A stretch of 64,000 bases of DNA from Anaerolineae bacterium (GCA_023384415.1 JAHDWJ010000013.1:111428-175427); one strand, 5' to 3'; counted from the first letter of the stretch, positions 27,952 through 37,667 are shown. The notes: generated from the letters alone by a model not told the origin. A program made the numbers and translations.

Positions 27952-28090
27952 ACCCCACCCATTAAACAGACAGATGAACACCTTGTTGGCGTTAAAGTCC
28001 GCCTATCACCTATTCGGTAATATTCTCTGTACAGACCATAGGGCTAAATTTTCAGGCAAACATGCTCATCCTCAACCCATCGTGGCCATG

Positions 28091-29107
28091 TTATGGAGAG
28101 GGTAAAGTATTGGTAAAGGGGATGGTATCGGTGATAGGGGCCGTATCGGTAATAACCGCCGATGGGGTGGGTGTGGCTTGTAGACAGCCGGTGATGGCAC
28201 TATTGAGTTTATCACGTAAGGTTTGGGTATTGCCATAGGGCAGGGCTTCCCGGTAAGCTATTTCAGCCGGGCACCAATCAAACATCCCGGCAAATTGATC
28301 TCCATAAGAGACCAGGGAGATATAATATTTGCCACAAGCATCATGGAAAAAGGGGGCGGCCGCACACAGTTGGCGAAAGTAGTAAGCGGAAACATCCCAA
28401 TTAACCTGATAAAAGGCGATGCCGGCAACATATAACTCCCCCCAACTCCGTTGATCTTGCACCGCCTGGGGTAAAGTGCCTAAATTTTCGGCCAGATCTA
28501 AATAATAGATACCTAACTCTATCTGATCGGTATAAATGATCCTTAAACCCAGACCAATATACGCTTCATACAACATGCGGTCTGTTTCATCACGGCTCTC
28601 ATTGGGAAATTGGGTTTGGAAGGCAATAAGGCGAGGAATGGCTTCATCCCAGCCTTCATTTTGTATCATCTGCCGCAGCGCAGCTAACTCCTGGGTCGGA
28701 TTGACAATGGGCTGAGGCGTCAAGGTGGGAGTAGGGGATGGGGTGGGCGTGGCCGGAATTGTCGCCGTGGCGGTGGGGTTTTGTTGAGCTAATTCGGCCT
28801 GGGTCTGACGGTGCAGCGCGGCCGCGCCGGGATAATCTCGATTTTGTTGCAGCACCCAATCCAATCGGGTCAGAGCCAACTCATAATTACCTCTGCTGTA
28901 ATCCTCTTGCGCCAATGTCATTTGCCGGGCCAATTGGTCCGCTTGAACTGTCAACTGCGTTACAACGCCTCGTTTTTGCCCATTGCTGATAGCCAGGCCT
29001 ACGACAAGACCATAAAACGCCAAAATTAGCGACAGAAGCAACAAAAAATAGCCGATTACCCGAAAAAGCAGGGGTCGTTTGGGAGATGGAGCACGATGAT
29101 GATTCAT
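28091..29107 (-). CDS. Membrane-anchored TPR-like protein
   Basis: This 338-residue protein has one membrane helix (about 17-42), then helical repeat segments (YSRGNYELALTRLDWVLQQN is TPR-like, near 70). A Pro/Thr spacer follows (110-140), then a larger helical-repeat domain (150-310) with four Cys in its second half, and a Thr/Pro tail. It should project outside the membrane. No catalytic motif is seen. TTTAAGGTC precedes the ATG. It may be a scaffold for surface complexes, which is only a guess from architecture. Confidence 0.7.
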   Translation of the reverse strand: MNHHRAPSPKRPLLFRVIGYFLLLLSLILAFYGLVVGLAISNGQKRGVVTQLTVQADQLARQMTLAQEDYSRGNYELALTRLDWVLQQNRDYPGAAALHRQTQAELAQQNPTATATIPATPTPSPTPTLTPQPIVNPTQELAALRQMIQNEGWDEAIPRLIAFQTQFPNESRDETDRMLYEAYIGLGLRIIYTDQIELGIYYLDLAENLGTLPQAVQDQRSWGELYVAGIAFYQVNWDVSAYYFRQLCAAAPFFHDACGKYYISLVSYGDQFAGMFDWCPAEIAYREALPYGNTQTLRDKLNSAITGCLQATPTPSAVITDTAPITDTIPFTNTLPSP

Positions 29108-29295
29108 TGACCTTAAACTACATAGGGGAGATAAAGCAAGCGATAGAGCCAGATGAGGTAAGTCAGAATAGACTTTTGTTCCGATTGGTGCAAAACCGGG
29201 ATTATAACTGATTTCAGTAATCCAGGTCGTGCAATTCCAGCGTTTTCTAATCTCGACGTTGACCGACAGCAGGCTTAACCTTTAACAGGTATTAC

Positions 29296-29387
29296 GTAAC
29301 CACTAAGCCTTCGAAGGTTTTCCCACTGGGGATCATTGGCAACGAAACCTTCGGAAGGGTATACCACCAGAGAGGGTTAGTCGTTGC
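29296..29387. mobile_element. MITE family B, copy 1 (IS66-like ends)
   Basis: This 92-bp element begins GTAACCACTAAGCC and ends with the inverted form GCAACGACTAACCC. It is flanked by a perfect 8-bp direct repeat GGTATTAC (29288-29295 and 29388-29395). Two CCTTCGAAGG-type palindromes lie inside. It sits directly after the stop of the glycosyltransferase gene, and the right-hand duplication overlaps that stop region. Confidence 0.85.
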
Positions 29388-29391
29388 GGTA

Positions 29392-30597
29392 TTACTCCAT
29401 AAGGGAGCGGTAGATGGCGACCGTTTTAGCCGCGATTTGCTCCTGGGTATAATGGCGTAAGGCTCGTTCGCGGCCGCGCTGCCCCAACTGTTTTCGTTTA
29501 ACCGGATCATCCAGCAGGGCTTGTAAATGGGTCTGAAGCTGCCCCACTGAATTTTCGGCAAAAATAAGGCCCGCATCCCCAATCACCTGGGGAATTTCGC
29601 CGCTGTCTGAGCCAATCACCGGCACAGCACAAGCCATCGTCTCCGGCAAAACCCGGCCAAACTGCTCTTTCCAATTAGGTAAGGTGCGTGAGGGCAAAAC
29701 AACCACATCCATCTGGTTGAGGTAAGTGGGCATATTGGTTGAGGGAATGGGGCCATCAAATTGCACCTGACCAGCAATGTTCAGCCGTTGGGCCAGATCA
29801 GCCAGGCGGGGCTGCTCCGGCCCTTCCCCAGCAATGCGAATTTTCCACGCCCCATGCAAATTTGCGGCTGCGTTCAGCACCAAATCCACCCCCTTTGCCG
29901 CCACCAAACGTCTTCCGACTACCCCAATGGTAAACGGTCGCTCGGGGCGGGGGCCAGGTTGGGGTTGAAAGAGAGACGCGCTCACCCCGAATTGGGGGAT
30001 GACCTGATAAGGCCCTCTGTACCCTTTGCGCCGCCATACCTCGGCTGCGGCCGCGTTGCCCATAATGGCGTAATCTACCCCGGCTAATACCTGTCTTTCT
30101 AACACATTAAAAGGGAACGGATAACGGTTGTAAATATTCTGCCAGGAGAAAAAAAGCGTCTTGGCGCCTATGGCTCTTGCCTGCCGCCATCCCAGCCAGG
30201 TCGCCAGGTTATACGGCTCCTCATCCAGGTGTACTATATGCGGCCGCACCTCCGCCAATCGTCGCTTCAACGTAGGGTAATAATGAATATGAAAATGCCC
30301 ATTCCAGCGAATCGGGTCTACTAGCAGCCGGTACCCCTCGGTGTGAACCCGCTCCAGGGGAATCGTGCCTGTCCTGTCCCGCCACTCTGGGGGCACCAAT
30401 ACCGTCAGATCAATGGCATCATGTTGGGCTATCGCTTCCAGCTTGGTTTGGTATGCTCCCACCAGGCACGCTTTAGAGATCATCAGCACTCGCAGCGCGG
30501 CCGCAGAGTTAGGCAGACTTGACACGTTTGTTAAACCTGTCAGGTCTGTTTCTCGTGATGATTGTTTAGGCTCAAACGGTAGAGTGGTAGTTGACAC
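29392..30597 (-). CDS. GT4-type (GT-B) glycosyltransferase
   Basis: This 401-residue retaining glycosyltransferase has an N-terminal Rossmann domain beginning RVLMISKACLVG (residue about 36), a middle IGVVGRRLVAAKGVDLVLNA block, and a C-terminal nucleotide-sugar site with E-x7-E (FGRVLPETMACAVPVIGSD...GEIPQV). Such enzymes build cell-surface polysaccharides or glycolipids from NDP-sugars. The GTG start at 30597 lacks a good ribosome site. GTG or TTG codons near 30525 and 30516 are alternatives that still keep the domain. It is divergent from the GT39 gene, sharing a 30-bp spacer with the latter's promoter. Confidence 0.85.
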   Translation of the reverse strand: MSTTTLPFEPKQSSRETDLTGLTNVSSLPNSAAALRVLMISKACLVGAYQTKLEAIAQHDAIDLTVLVPPEWRDRTGTIPLERVHTEGYRLLVDPIRWNGHFHIHYYPTLKRRLAEVRPHIVHLDEEPYNLATWLGWRQARAIGAKTLFFSWQNIYNRYPFPFNVLERQVLAGVDYAIMGNAAAAEVWRRKGYRGPYQVIPQFGVSASLFQPQPGPRPERPFTIGVVGRRLVAAKGVDLVLNAAANLHGAWKIRIAGEGPEQPRLADLAQRLNIAGQVQFDGPIPSTNMPTYLNQMDVVVLPSRTLPNWKEQFGRVLPETMACAVPVIGSDSGEIPQVIGDAGLIFAENSVGQLQTHLQALLDDPVKRKQLGQRGRERALRHYTQEQIAAKTVAIYRSLME

Positions 30598-30618
30598 AGG
30601 AGGCTATTTTGCTATACT
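30591..30618 (+). promoter_or_regulatory. Sigma-70 promoter of the GT39 gene
   Basis: TTGACA (30591-30596), a 16-bp spacer and TATACT (30613-30618) make a near-consensus promoter. Transcription would start near 30625-30628, the same place as the TTG that is the only workable start codon, so the mRNA may be leaderless. Confidence 0.7.
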
Positions 30619-30627
30619 TGCCCCGCT

Positions 30628-32580
30628 TTGGCAACTGAACGGCAGCTAACGCCCTCTGGTTCGTTTTTATCTGGCCCATCTCCTCATCAGAGATGGGCTT
30701 TCTTACTGTTACCCCTGACTGCGGCCGCATTGCTGCGCTTTTGGCAGCTAGGTGAATTACCCCCAGGTCTCTATCGGGATGAAGCGTGGAATGGGTTAGA
30801 TGCCCTGCGTGTGTTGCAGGGAGAATACCCTCTTTATTTCCCGGCTAACAATGGGCGCGAGCCTACCTATATTTATCTGGTAGCCCTGTCCATCTATTTC
30901 TTGGGTCGTTCCGTCCTGGCCATCCGTTTGGCCGCCGCCATCATCAGTACCTTGACAACCCTGACAACCTATTTACTGGCCCAAAGCTGGTTTGGATGGC
31001 GGGTAGGGCTGTTATCCGCCTGGTTGTGGGCCATAACGGTCTGGCCAATGCACCTGGGCCGAATTGGCTTTCGCGCCGTTTTGCTTCCTTTTTATTTATC
31101 TCTCATCTTTTGGTTAGCCACTGAGGCGTACCGACGGCCTATTTGGTGGCGTTGGCTGCTAACCGGTCTTGTCGTTGGACTCAGCTTTTACACCTATCTG
31201 GCGGTACAGTTTACCCCGGTGTTGGGGGGTGTATTGCTGGTGTACCTCTGGTGGCGCGGCCGCCGCGACAGTTTGCGCTCCGGGCTGCCCTGGCTGGCTC
31301 TAGGTACAGCCATCACTCTGGCCCCCCTGCTCTGGCTAATGATACAGCAGCCCGAGATCATCAGCGGCCGCGCCGGGCAAGTCTCCATCTTCAACCAGGC
31401 CATCAACCAGGGTAATTTTTGGGGAACAGTGCTGCGCCAGATAGGGCAGGCAATTGGCCTGTTCTTCTGGCAGGGAGATCGTATTATCCGCCATAACCCC
31501 CCTGGCCGCCCCCTCTTTGATCTGTTCATGCTCATCCCATTCTTAATTGGCCTCGGCCTGAGCTGGCAAAGGCGGCAGCAGGCGGTAATCATCGCCAGTT
31601 GGGCCTGGTTACTCCTGATGCTCGCCCCTACTATCCTGTCCGAAGATACGCCCCACTTTTTACGCGCCGTAGGTATTTTGCCCGTTGTCTTCTTTATTCC
31701 GGCCCTCGGCTTGTCGCAATTAGCATCGTGGAATAAACTACCCAACCATATTCGCCTGGGGTTGGTCATAGGGTTGGTTGCGGCCGCAGCCGGGATGAGT
31801 ATACGGGATTATTTTGGGCAATATGCTCGCCAACCAGAGACAGCTTATCTATTTGAAGCGGCCGCACGAACAATGGCTGAAGCTGTACAGGCAGAGAGTC
31901 AGGAGACAACCATCTTTATTGATCAACGTTTATGGGAAGGGTGGCCCTCAATACCGTTCCTGTTAGAAGAGACCCAAACCATCATTCGTTTCCAACCAGA
32001 AAATGGTTTATCTGTTTCCCCAGGTGAAAATTTTGCCGTTTATCTTTGGCCTTTCGCTCCCCATGAATTTCTGTACCCTACCGCTGCCCCCGCCAAACGC
32101 CTGACGATAGAACGAGGAGACCTGGCCCGAGGTGATTTAGACCCGTCGCCCCTTCCCTTTGTGGTACGTTACCAGGTACAACCCGCTCCCGTAGAGCCGT
32201 CAATCCTGGTTCGTTTTGGGGATCAGTTCTTGTTACATGAAGCAGATGTTCAACTCATTCACCAACACAGCTTGAGATTAGCTTTAACCTGGGGCCTCAA
32301 TGCCCCAATCAACCAGGAGATAAAACTATTTGTCCATTTAATGGAAAATGAGACCATCTTAGACCAGATAGATATCCCTCTCGGTCAGGGATATTGGTCA
32401 CAGCAAAGGTGGTCGCCGGGTCTACTTTTACAAGATCAATTTACAATGAATTTATCCCAACCCTACAACCCAGAAAAGCATTCCCTTTTCATCGGGTTAT
32501 ATGATGCGGCAACCTTGCTGCGTCTCCCGGTTGGGAGCGAAAACGATTCCCCTGTAGAGGATCGTTGGCGACTGCGATAA
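30628..32580 (+). CDS. GT39/ArnT-like membrane glycosyltransferase
   Basis: This protein of about 650 residues has ten or more membrane helices in its first 400 residues, with the family hallmarks LPPGLYRDEAWNG (lipid-phosphate-sugar site Asp-Glu near residue 50) and NNGREPTYIYL. The C-terminal 240 residues form a soluble domain. Family members transfer sugars from polyprenyl-phosphate donors at the outer face of the membrane. A stop codon lies just upstream in frame, so TTG 30628 is the first possible start. The region coding residues 16-24 also forms a terminator-like hairpin. It is divergent from the GT4 gene and they may cooperate in surface glycan synthesis. Confidence 0.85.
   Translation: MATERQLTPSGSFLSGPSPHQRWAFLLLPLTAAALLRFWQLGELPPGLYRDEAWNGLDALRVLQGEYPLYFPANNGREPTYIYLVALSIYFLGRSVLAIRLAAAIISTLTTLTTYLLAQSWFGWRVGLLSAWLWAITVWPMHLGRIGFRAVLLPFYLSLIFWLATEAYRRPIWWRWLLTGLVVGLSFYTYLAVQFTPVLGGVLLVYLWWRGRRDSLRSGLPWLALGTAITLAPLLWLMIQQPEIISGRAGQVSIFNQAINQGNFWGTVLRQIGQAIGLFFWQGDRIIRHNPPGRPLFDLFMLIPFLIGLGLSWQRRQQAVIIASWAWLLLMLAPTILSEDTPHFLRAVGILPVVFFIPALGLSQLASWNKLPNHIRLGLVIGLVAAAAGMSIRDYFGQYARQPETAYLFEAAARTMAEAVQAESQETTIFIDQRLWEGWPSIPFLLEETQTIIRFQPENGLSVSPGENFAVYLWPFAPHEFLYPTAAPAKRLTIERGDLARGDLDPSPLPFVVRYQVQPAPVEPSILVRFGDQFLLHEADVQLIHQHSLRLALTWGLNAPINQEIKLFVHLMENETILDQIDIPLGQGYWSQQRWSPGLLLQDQFTMNLSQPYNPEKHSLFIGLYDAATLLRLPVGSENDSPVEDRWRLR
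30674..30704 (+). promoter_or_regulatory. Terminator-like hairpin within the first codons of the GT39 gene
   Basis: GCCCATCTC, a 7-nt loop and GAGATGGGC are followed by TTTCTT. It lies about 50 nt after the predicted transcription start. It could attenuate transcription or hide translation signals; chance is also possible because the sequence is coding. Confidence 0.45.
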
Positions 32581-32632
32581 CTACTTTACAGGAGCTAACA
32601 TGTGCGGTGGCGCACGTTGATGGATGAAAATT

Positions 32633-32689
32633 TGTAGGGCAATTTGGTAAATTGTCCAGACAATTTACCAAATTGTCCTACATTTTTGT
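32633..32689. repeat. Long palindrome before the LysM surface-protein gene
   Basis: A stem of about 22 bp with one mismatch (TGTAGGGCAATTTGGTAAAT and its complement) has a 4-nt loop and is followed by TTTTTG. It may terminate the GT39 transcript or be the remnant of a palindromic repeat. Confidence 0.7.
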
Positions 32690-32714
32690 TGTAGGAGGAC
32701 GGAGGAAACAAGTT

Positions 32715-34331
32715 ATGCTTAATAAACGAATGTTACTATTGCTGATGGCTCTGTTAGCCGGGTTTATCCTGGCAACAACCTCACAAGCGCCACAAGTTCT
32801 GGCGCAAGAAAATTTACTAGTTAATCCCGGTTTTGAGGGGCCATACAGTGATTATGTGCCCAATCCCCCCATTCCCGATTGTGCTTCGGGAAGGTGTACC
32901 ACAGCCCAAATGGCCGCCGGGTGGTGGCCCTGGTGGGTTAGCCAGGTAAGCGGTGATCCCGATTGGAAAAACCGGATGCCCGAATATAAACCAGCTGAAG
33001 CCCCGTTCACCAATCGGGTTCACGGTGGGGCACGGGCACAGCAATATTTCACCTTCCACAGCACCCATACCGCCGGATTGTGGCAGCGGGTCAATGTGCC
33101 CGCCAATGCCCGGCTGCAATTCTCCATCTGGGGTCATGCCTGGTCCGCTGCGGATGATGAACCCTTCTCCAACTATCCAACCCCAGTCAATATGCGAATT
33201 GGCATTGATCCTACCGGGGGCACCAACCCGTTTAGCCCTAACATTGTCTGGTCGGGCACAGCCAATGCGTATGATTATTATGTTCTCTTTTCCGTCGAGG
33301 CTCAGGCCCAGGGTGATGCGGTAACGGTGTTTACCTATTCTGCCCCGATAGAAGCCCGCAAACATAACGATGTTTATTGGGATGATGCCAGCCTGACGGT
33401 GATTGGGGCTGGTGTGCCAGCTCCCCCAGCAGGTGGCGGCGGTGCTTCTGGCTCGCCGGCCGTGCTTGGGCCAACCCCTACTCCCAATGCAGAAGGGTTG
33501 ATTTTGGTCGTGGTGCAGTCAGGTGATTCTCTCTGGTCAGTGGCGGCTCGTGCCGGCCTGACTCTGGATGAACTGCTAAACCTGAATCCCCCTCTGACTC
33601 GTGATTCTTTTGTCCAGCCAGGGCAAACGTTGATCATTGGCCGCGGGACTCCTGGCGGCAGCGCGGCCGCGCCCACCGGTCAAGGTGGCGGCGGCAGTGA
33701 AGAGGATGAGGCAACAACCAGCGAAACAGAAGAGGCCACCCCAACCGAACTGCCTGAACCTACGTCTACCCCGCTGCCTACGCCGGAGCCTACCCCAGCC
33801 CCACCCCAGGGGGGGGCTATCTGCCTGAAAGCCTATGATGACGCTAATCAAAATGGGCTGCACGATGCGGGCGAAGGACTGCGACCAGGTGTTGCTTTTA
33901 CTGTGACCAATGCCGACACCCAAACTGTCGCCAGCAATTACATCACCGATGCCACAACCGATGTTTATTGCCTGGAAGGGCTGACGGCTGGCAGCTATCT
34001 CATTACCCGTTCCAAAGGGGAAAATGAGCGCATGACCACTCCAGATAATTGGGCTGTTTCGATTGCTGATGGCACAACTACAAGCCTTAGTTTTGGCAGT
34101 TTTGTAGACACATCAGCCCCGGTGGCGGTAGCTGATACCAGCACGCTCTCGGCCGCGGCCGAAAGCGCGGCCGCTGGCCAAGGTGCGCTCACAGAAGCAC
34201 AAAACAACACCCAAGAAACTGGTTCCAGTGGACTCATCACGGGTATCGTTATCGTGGTCGTCATTCTGGCGGTACTCTTGTTAGTGGGGGTATTGGCTGT
34301 TATCTTAGGGGCCCGCCGCCATACAGTTTGA
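32715..34331 (+). CDS. Membrane-anchored surface protein with CBM-like, LysM and SdrD-B-like domains
   Basis: This 538-residue protein has a signal peptide (MLNKRMLLLLMALLAGFIL). A carbohydrate-binding-module-like beta domain (about 37-225) starts at NLLVNPGFEGPY. A LysM domain (about 262-310: VVQSGDSLWSVAARAGLTLD) should bind peptidoglycan or chitin-like glycans. A Glu/Pro/Thr linker, an SdrD-B-like domain (about 365-450: LKAYDDANQNGLHDAGEG) and a C-terminal membrane helix follow. GGAGGAAACAAGTT lies before the ATG; an earlier in-frame start would begin inside the palindrome. It is probably a cell-envelope adhesin. The next gene is a paralogue without LysM. Confidence 0.85.
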   Translation: MLNKRMLLLLMALLAGFILATTSQAPQVLAQENLLVNPGFEGPYSDYVPNPPIPDCASGRCTTAQMAAGWWPWWVSQVSGDPDWKNRMPEYKPAEAPFTNRVHGGARAQQYFTFHSTHTAGLWQRVNVPANARLQFSIWGHAWSAADDEPFSNYPTPVNMRIGIDPTGGTNPFSPNIVWSGTANAYDYYVLFSVEAQAQGDAVTVFTYSAPIEARKHNDVYWDDASLTVIGAGVPAPPAGGGGASGSPAVLGPTPTPNAEGLILVVVQSGDSLWSVAARAGLTLDELLNLNPPLTRDSFVQPGQTLIIGRGTPGGSAAAPTGQGGGGSEEDEATTSETEEATPTELPEPTSTPLPTPEPTPAPPQGGAICLKAYDDANQNGLHDAGEGLRPGVAFTVTNADTQTVASNYITDATTDVYCLEGLTAGSYLITRSKGENERMTTPDNWAVSIADGTTTSLSFGSFVDTSAPVAVADTSTLSAAAESAAAGQGALTEAQNNTQETGSSGLITGIVIVVVILAVLLLVGVLAVILGARRHTV

Positions 34332-34400
34332 TGACGGATGCCGAAAGACAAAAGACGGAAAACAACAATTGGTCGTCCGTCATTGATCATCATTTTTTCA

Positions 34401-34433
34401 GAAGCCCCGCTTGCCGAAAAGCGGGGCTTCTCT
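34401..34433 (+). terminator. GC-rich hairpin between the two surface-protein genes
   Basis: GAAGCCCCGCTT and AAGCGGGGCTTC form a 12-bp stem with a 6-nt loop. The following TCTCT is only a weak U-run. It probably ends the upstream transcript. Confidence 0.6.
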
Positions 34434-34446
34434 AGCAGATAACTCT

Positions 34447-35821
34447 ATGAAACAAGTCACAAAAATCATTTTCCTGGCTGGTTTATTGCTCTGCTTAGGG
34501 CGGATGGCCCCGGCCGCGGCCGCGCCGATGCAGCAGACAAATCTATTACAAAACCCTGGCTTTGAACAGCCATTTGCCAATAATGGCGTGGCCACCAACT
34601 GGGCCCCCTGGCACCAAAATGTGGGGGGAAATGCCGTACTTTGTAATGAACCGTGGGCGGGTCAACCTGTATGGGGCCAAGAAACCAATGCCGCTCTTCT
34701 CCGGCAGGGGGCTACATCACAGCACATTGGCAACCAATACAATAAATGGCACGCCGGGGTGATGCAGGATGTGACCGTAACCCCGGGAACGACCTATCGC
34801 TTCACTTTTTGGGCCCGCGGCCGCGCTGCCAATGATCAATACCCGGCCCCATCCAATACCGATGTCCCCCTCAATGTGCAAGCCCGCATTGATCCCGAAG
34901 GGCGCGGCCTCTGGAATGCCCCGGGGATTGTGACCGGGGGTAGCGGCAGCCCACACGATACCTGGCAGCAATTTTCGGTGGATGCTACCGCCGTTGGCAG
35001 CAGGATCACCGTTTTTGTCTCCGCCAATTTGACCAACTCCCCTTGCCGGGCGCACATGGATGTCTGGTTTGATGATGCTCAGCTGATCGAGGTTGGCCCA
35101 CCACCCACCAATACGCCGCCGCCCCCGCCCCCCCCCCCCCCCCCCCCGCCCCGAGCCCGACACCCCGGCGCCCCCCGGCCTGCCCCGCCACACACGCAGG
35201 CCCCCACCGCCGGCTATTACCAATACTCCCGTCCCTCCGGCAGCTACAGCCACACCTGAGTTCACCCCAACACATACCCCGGAACCAACCATCACTCCGA
35301 CACATACCCCAGAACCACCCAAAGGGGGAAAAGTGTGTTTGAATGCCTTCGCCGATGAAAATGGCAACGGGTTCCACGATGCCACCGAAGGGTATATGGG
35401 ACGTGTTACCCTGACCGTAGGCCAAAACAATGCCATCATTGCCACAGCTCTCTCTACGGGCACAGATAACCCAGTCTGTTTTGAGAATTTACCCGCCGGA
35501 GAGTATCAGGTCGCCCAAATCATTCCCGCTGGCTTAGAGAGTACTACAGCTCCAACGGCCAACATCATGGTTCAAGAGGGCAGTACCGTTGGGGTCGAGT
35601 TTGGCAGCCGTATCCAATCTACCGCCCCACCCCCGGCAACTGAAGTTGCAGTTGTCCAACCCACTCCTGATGCCGGGTCATCCGGCAGCAGCAGTGGCAG
35701 CTCTGGATCATCATCCAGCAATGGCCCTGGCTTTTTGGCTTTTATCGGTCTGGCCGTTATTGGCCTGGCCGTTGTCCTGCTCGGTGTTCTTATCTTCCTG
35801 GTGCTGCGGCAGGGGAGGTGA
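34447..35821 (+). CDS. Paralogous surface protein split by a poly-C frameshift
   Basis: The first frame (34447-35259) encodes a signal peptide, a CBM-like domain starting NLLQNPGFEQPF, and a Pro-rich linker. The second frame (from about 35148 to 35821) encodes the linker, an SdrD-B-like domain (LNAFADENGNGFHDATEG), a Ser/Gly-rich spacer and a C-terminal membrane helix. The two are out of register by one base across a run of 20 C (35128-35147). With 19 or 22 C a full-length anchored protein of about 458 residues results. With 20 C, a 271-residue secreted truncation is made, ending at 35259. This may be phase variation by slippage or a sequencing error in the homopolymer. Confidence 0.8.
35128..35147. 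repeat. Homopolymer run of 20 C
   Basis: Twenty consecutive C follow GCCCCCG within the Pro-rich linker. The run decides whether the membrane-anchoring half of the surface protein is read in frame. Confidence 0.9.
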
Positions 35822-35861
35822 GTTTCTAGTTTCGAGTTTCAACCGACGGCGCAGTAGTGGC

Positions 35862-35911
35862 TTGAGTTTGTCAAAGGCAAAGCCTGCCCTTTCCCTTTGA
35901 CAGACTCAGGC
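35862..35911. repeat. Inverted repeat before recJ
   Basis: CTTGAGTTTGTCAAAGG and CCCTTTGACAGACTCAG are imperfect inverted complements around a 15-bp loop. This word is a common interspersed repeat in environmental genomes. Next to it is a stutter, CCCACTGCCCACT. Confidence 0.6.
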
Positions 35912-35951
35912 AGCAGACCTGCCCACTGCCCACTCATTGCCCACTGCTACC

Positions 35952-37667
35952 ATGTCCACTCGTCCTGATTCTATCCCCCCAAAACGGTGGCAGGTGGCCC
36001 CGGTTTTACCCCCTGCTTTACGGCAAAATCTTAGCGAATTTCCCTCTGTCTTGGCCCAAATTTTATACAATCGTGGCCTGACAGATAAAGCCCATATTCA
36101 GGCGTTCCTGGCCGGCCGCTACCTGGAGATTGATGATCCCTTCCGCCTGACCGATATGGACAAGGCTGTGGCCCGGATTGAACAGGCGATGGCCCGGGAA
36201 GAAAACATTGTTGTATATGGAGATTTTGATGCTGATGGCGTTACATCTACCGTTTTACTGGTGGAAGCGCTGCGTGGCCTGGGGTTGTCCCGCACTCAGG
36301 TTCAACCCTATATTCCTGATCGGGTAGATGAAGGGTATGGGCTGAATAAAGAGGCTCTGACTGCCCTGAAGCAGAAGGGAACAGGGTTGGTTATCTCTGT
36401 AGATTGTGGCATTCGTTCGGTGGCAGAGGTTGTTCACGCCAATGAGATTGGCCTGGACATGATCATTACCGACCATCATAGTCTGGGGGCAGAACTCCCA
36501 CCCGCGGCCGCCGTGATTAACCCCAAACGGCCTGATTCAGCTTATCCGGAGACGATGCTGGCCGGGGTGGGGATTGCCTACAAATTGGCCCAGGCCCTAC
36601 GCCACACCTTCCCCCAACAGATGATGATCGCTGACCATGATTTGTTAGACCTGGTGGCGATTGGCACGGTAGCCGATTTGGCTCCGCTGCTAGGGGAAAA
36701 TAGGCGGTTGGTGATTCAAGGATTGGAACTATTGAATAACTCCCGGCGAGTGGGGCTTCAAGCATTGGTTCACACCTGTGGCTACCAGATGGGGCAATTG
36801 ACAGCGGAATCTATTGGGTTTGGCCTGGGGCCGCGCATCAACGCCGCCGGCCGTCTGGCCCATGCCTATACGGCGGCTAAATTACTTTCCACCAGTGACC
36901 CCCGTCAGGCCGCTGAATTGGCCGATGACCTGAATGATTTGAACCGGCAGCGTCAGGTGCTGACCAGCCGGTTGGGTGAGCAGGCGGAGCGGTTGATTGA
37001 ACGAGGGGATTTTTTGCTGTTTGCGGCCGCACCCGATTTTGTCAGCGGCGTTGTCGGGTTGGTGGCCAGCCGTCTGGCCGAGCAATATTACCGCCCGGCC
37101 ATTGTGATGGAATTGGGGGCCGAGGAAAGCCGGGGTTCCTGTCGCTCTATTCCAGAACTGCATATCACCGAACTGCTGGATGAATGTGCCGATCTGTTGG
37201 TGCGTTATGGAGGGCATGCTCAGGCCGCTGGTCTCACCGTGCGCAATGAAAATTTGCCCATCTTGCGAGAACGGTTAGCGGCCGCAAGCCAGCAAAGGTT
37301 GGCCGGTTTAGATTTAACCCCCTCCCTCACCGTAGATATGGAACTTGAGCTAGACCAGATAGATTATGCCCTATACACCCATTTGCAAAGCCTGGAGCCA
37401 ACCGGGTATGCTAATGCCACCCCGGTCTTTATGAGCCGGAATGTGCCGGTGCAGAGCCATCGAGCCGTTGGGGCGGATCAATCCCACCTGCAAATGGCCG
37501 TTGGTGTGGCCGGCCGCACCGTTTTACCTTGTATTGCTTTCCGCCAGGGGGCCTGGGCCGGTCACCTGCCAGAGCGGGTTGATCTGGTGTACACCATTGG
37601 TATTAACGAGTTTCGCGGGCAGCGAAAATTACAGTTGCAGGTGCAAGATATACGAGTGGCGGAGTAA
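35952..37667 (+). CDS. recJ: Single-stranded-DNA 5'-3' exonuclease RecJ
   Basis: This 571-residue cytoplasmic nuclease belongs to the DHH family. Motif I is VYGDFDADGVTST (near 88), motif II VISVDCGIRS, and motif III ITDHHSLG (near 173). A DHHA1 domain with GGHAQAAGLTV lies near 420, and an OB-like C-terminal domain follows. The Asp and His residues bind the two Mn2+/Mg2+ ions for phosphodiester cleavage. RecJ acts in recombinational repair, mismatch repair and base excision. The ATG at 35952 has no clear ribosome site; an in-frame TTG at 35937 is less likely. It follows the surface-protein genes after a repeat-rich 130-bp gap. Confidence 0.95.
   Translation: MSTRPDSIPPKRWQVAPVLPPALRQNLSEFPSVLAQILYNRGLTDKAHIQAFLAGRYLEIDDPFRLTDMDKAVARIEQAMAREENIVVYGDFDADGVTSTVLLVEALRGLGLSRTQVQPYIPDRVDEGYGLNKEALTALKQKGTGLVISVDCGIRSVAEVVHANEIGLDMIITDHHSLGAELPPAAAVINPKRPDSAYPETMLAGVGIAYKLAQALRHTFPQQMMIADHDLLDLVAIGTVADLAPLLGENRRLVIQGLELLNNSRRVGLQALVHTCGYQMGQLTAESIGFGLGPRINAAGRLAHAYTAAKLLSTSDPRQAAELADDLNDLNRQRQVLTSRLGEQAERLIERGDFLLFAAAPDFVSGVVGLVASRLAEQYYRPAIVMELGAEESRGSCRSIPELHITELLDECADLLVRYGGHAQAAGLTVRNENLPILRERLAAASQQRLAGLDLTPSLTVDMELELDQIDYALYTHLQSLEPTGYANATPVFMSRNVPVQSHRAVGADQSHLQMAVGVAGRTVLPCIAFRQGAWAGHLPERVDLVYTIGINEFRGQRKLQLQVQDIRVAE

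Noticed and set aside
34717-35463. A Gly/Val-rich minus-strand open frame across the poly-C tract
   Set aside because: It is the antisense reading of Pro/Thr-rich repeats, low in complexity and without start signals.
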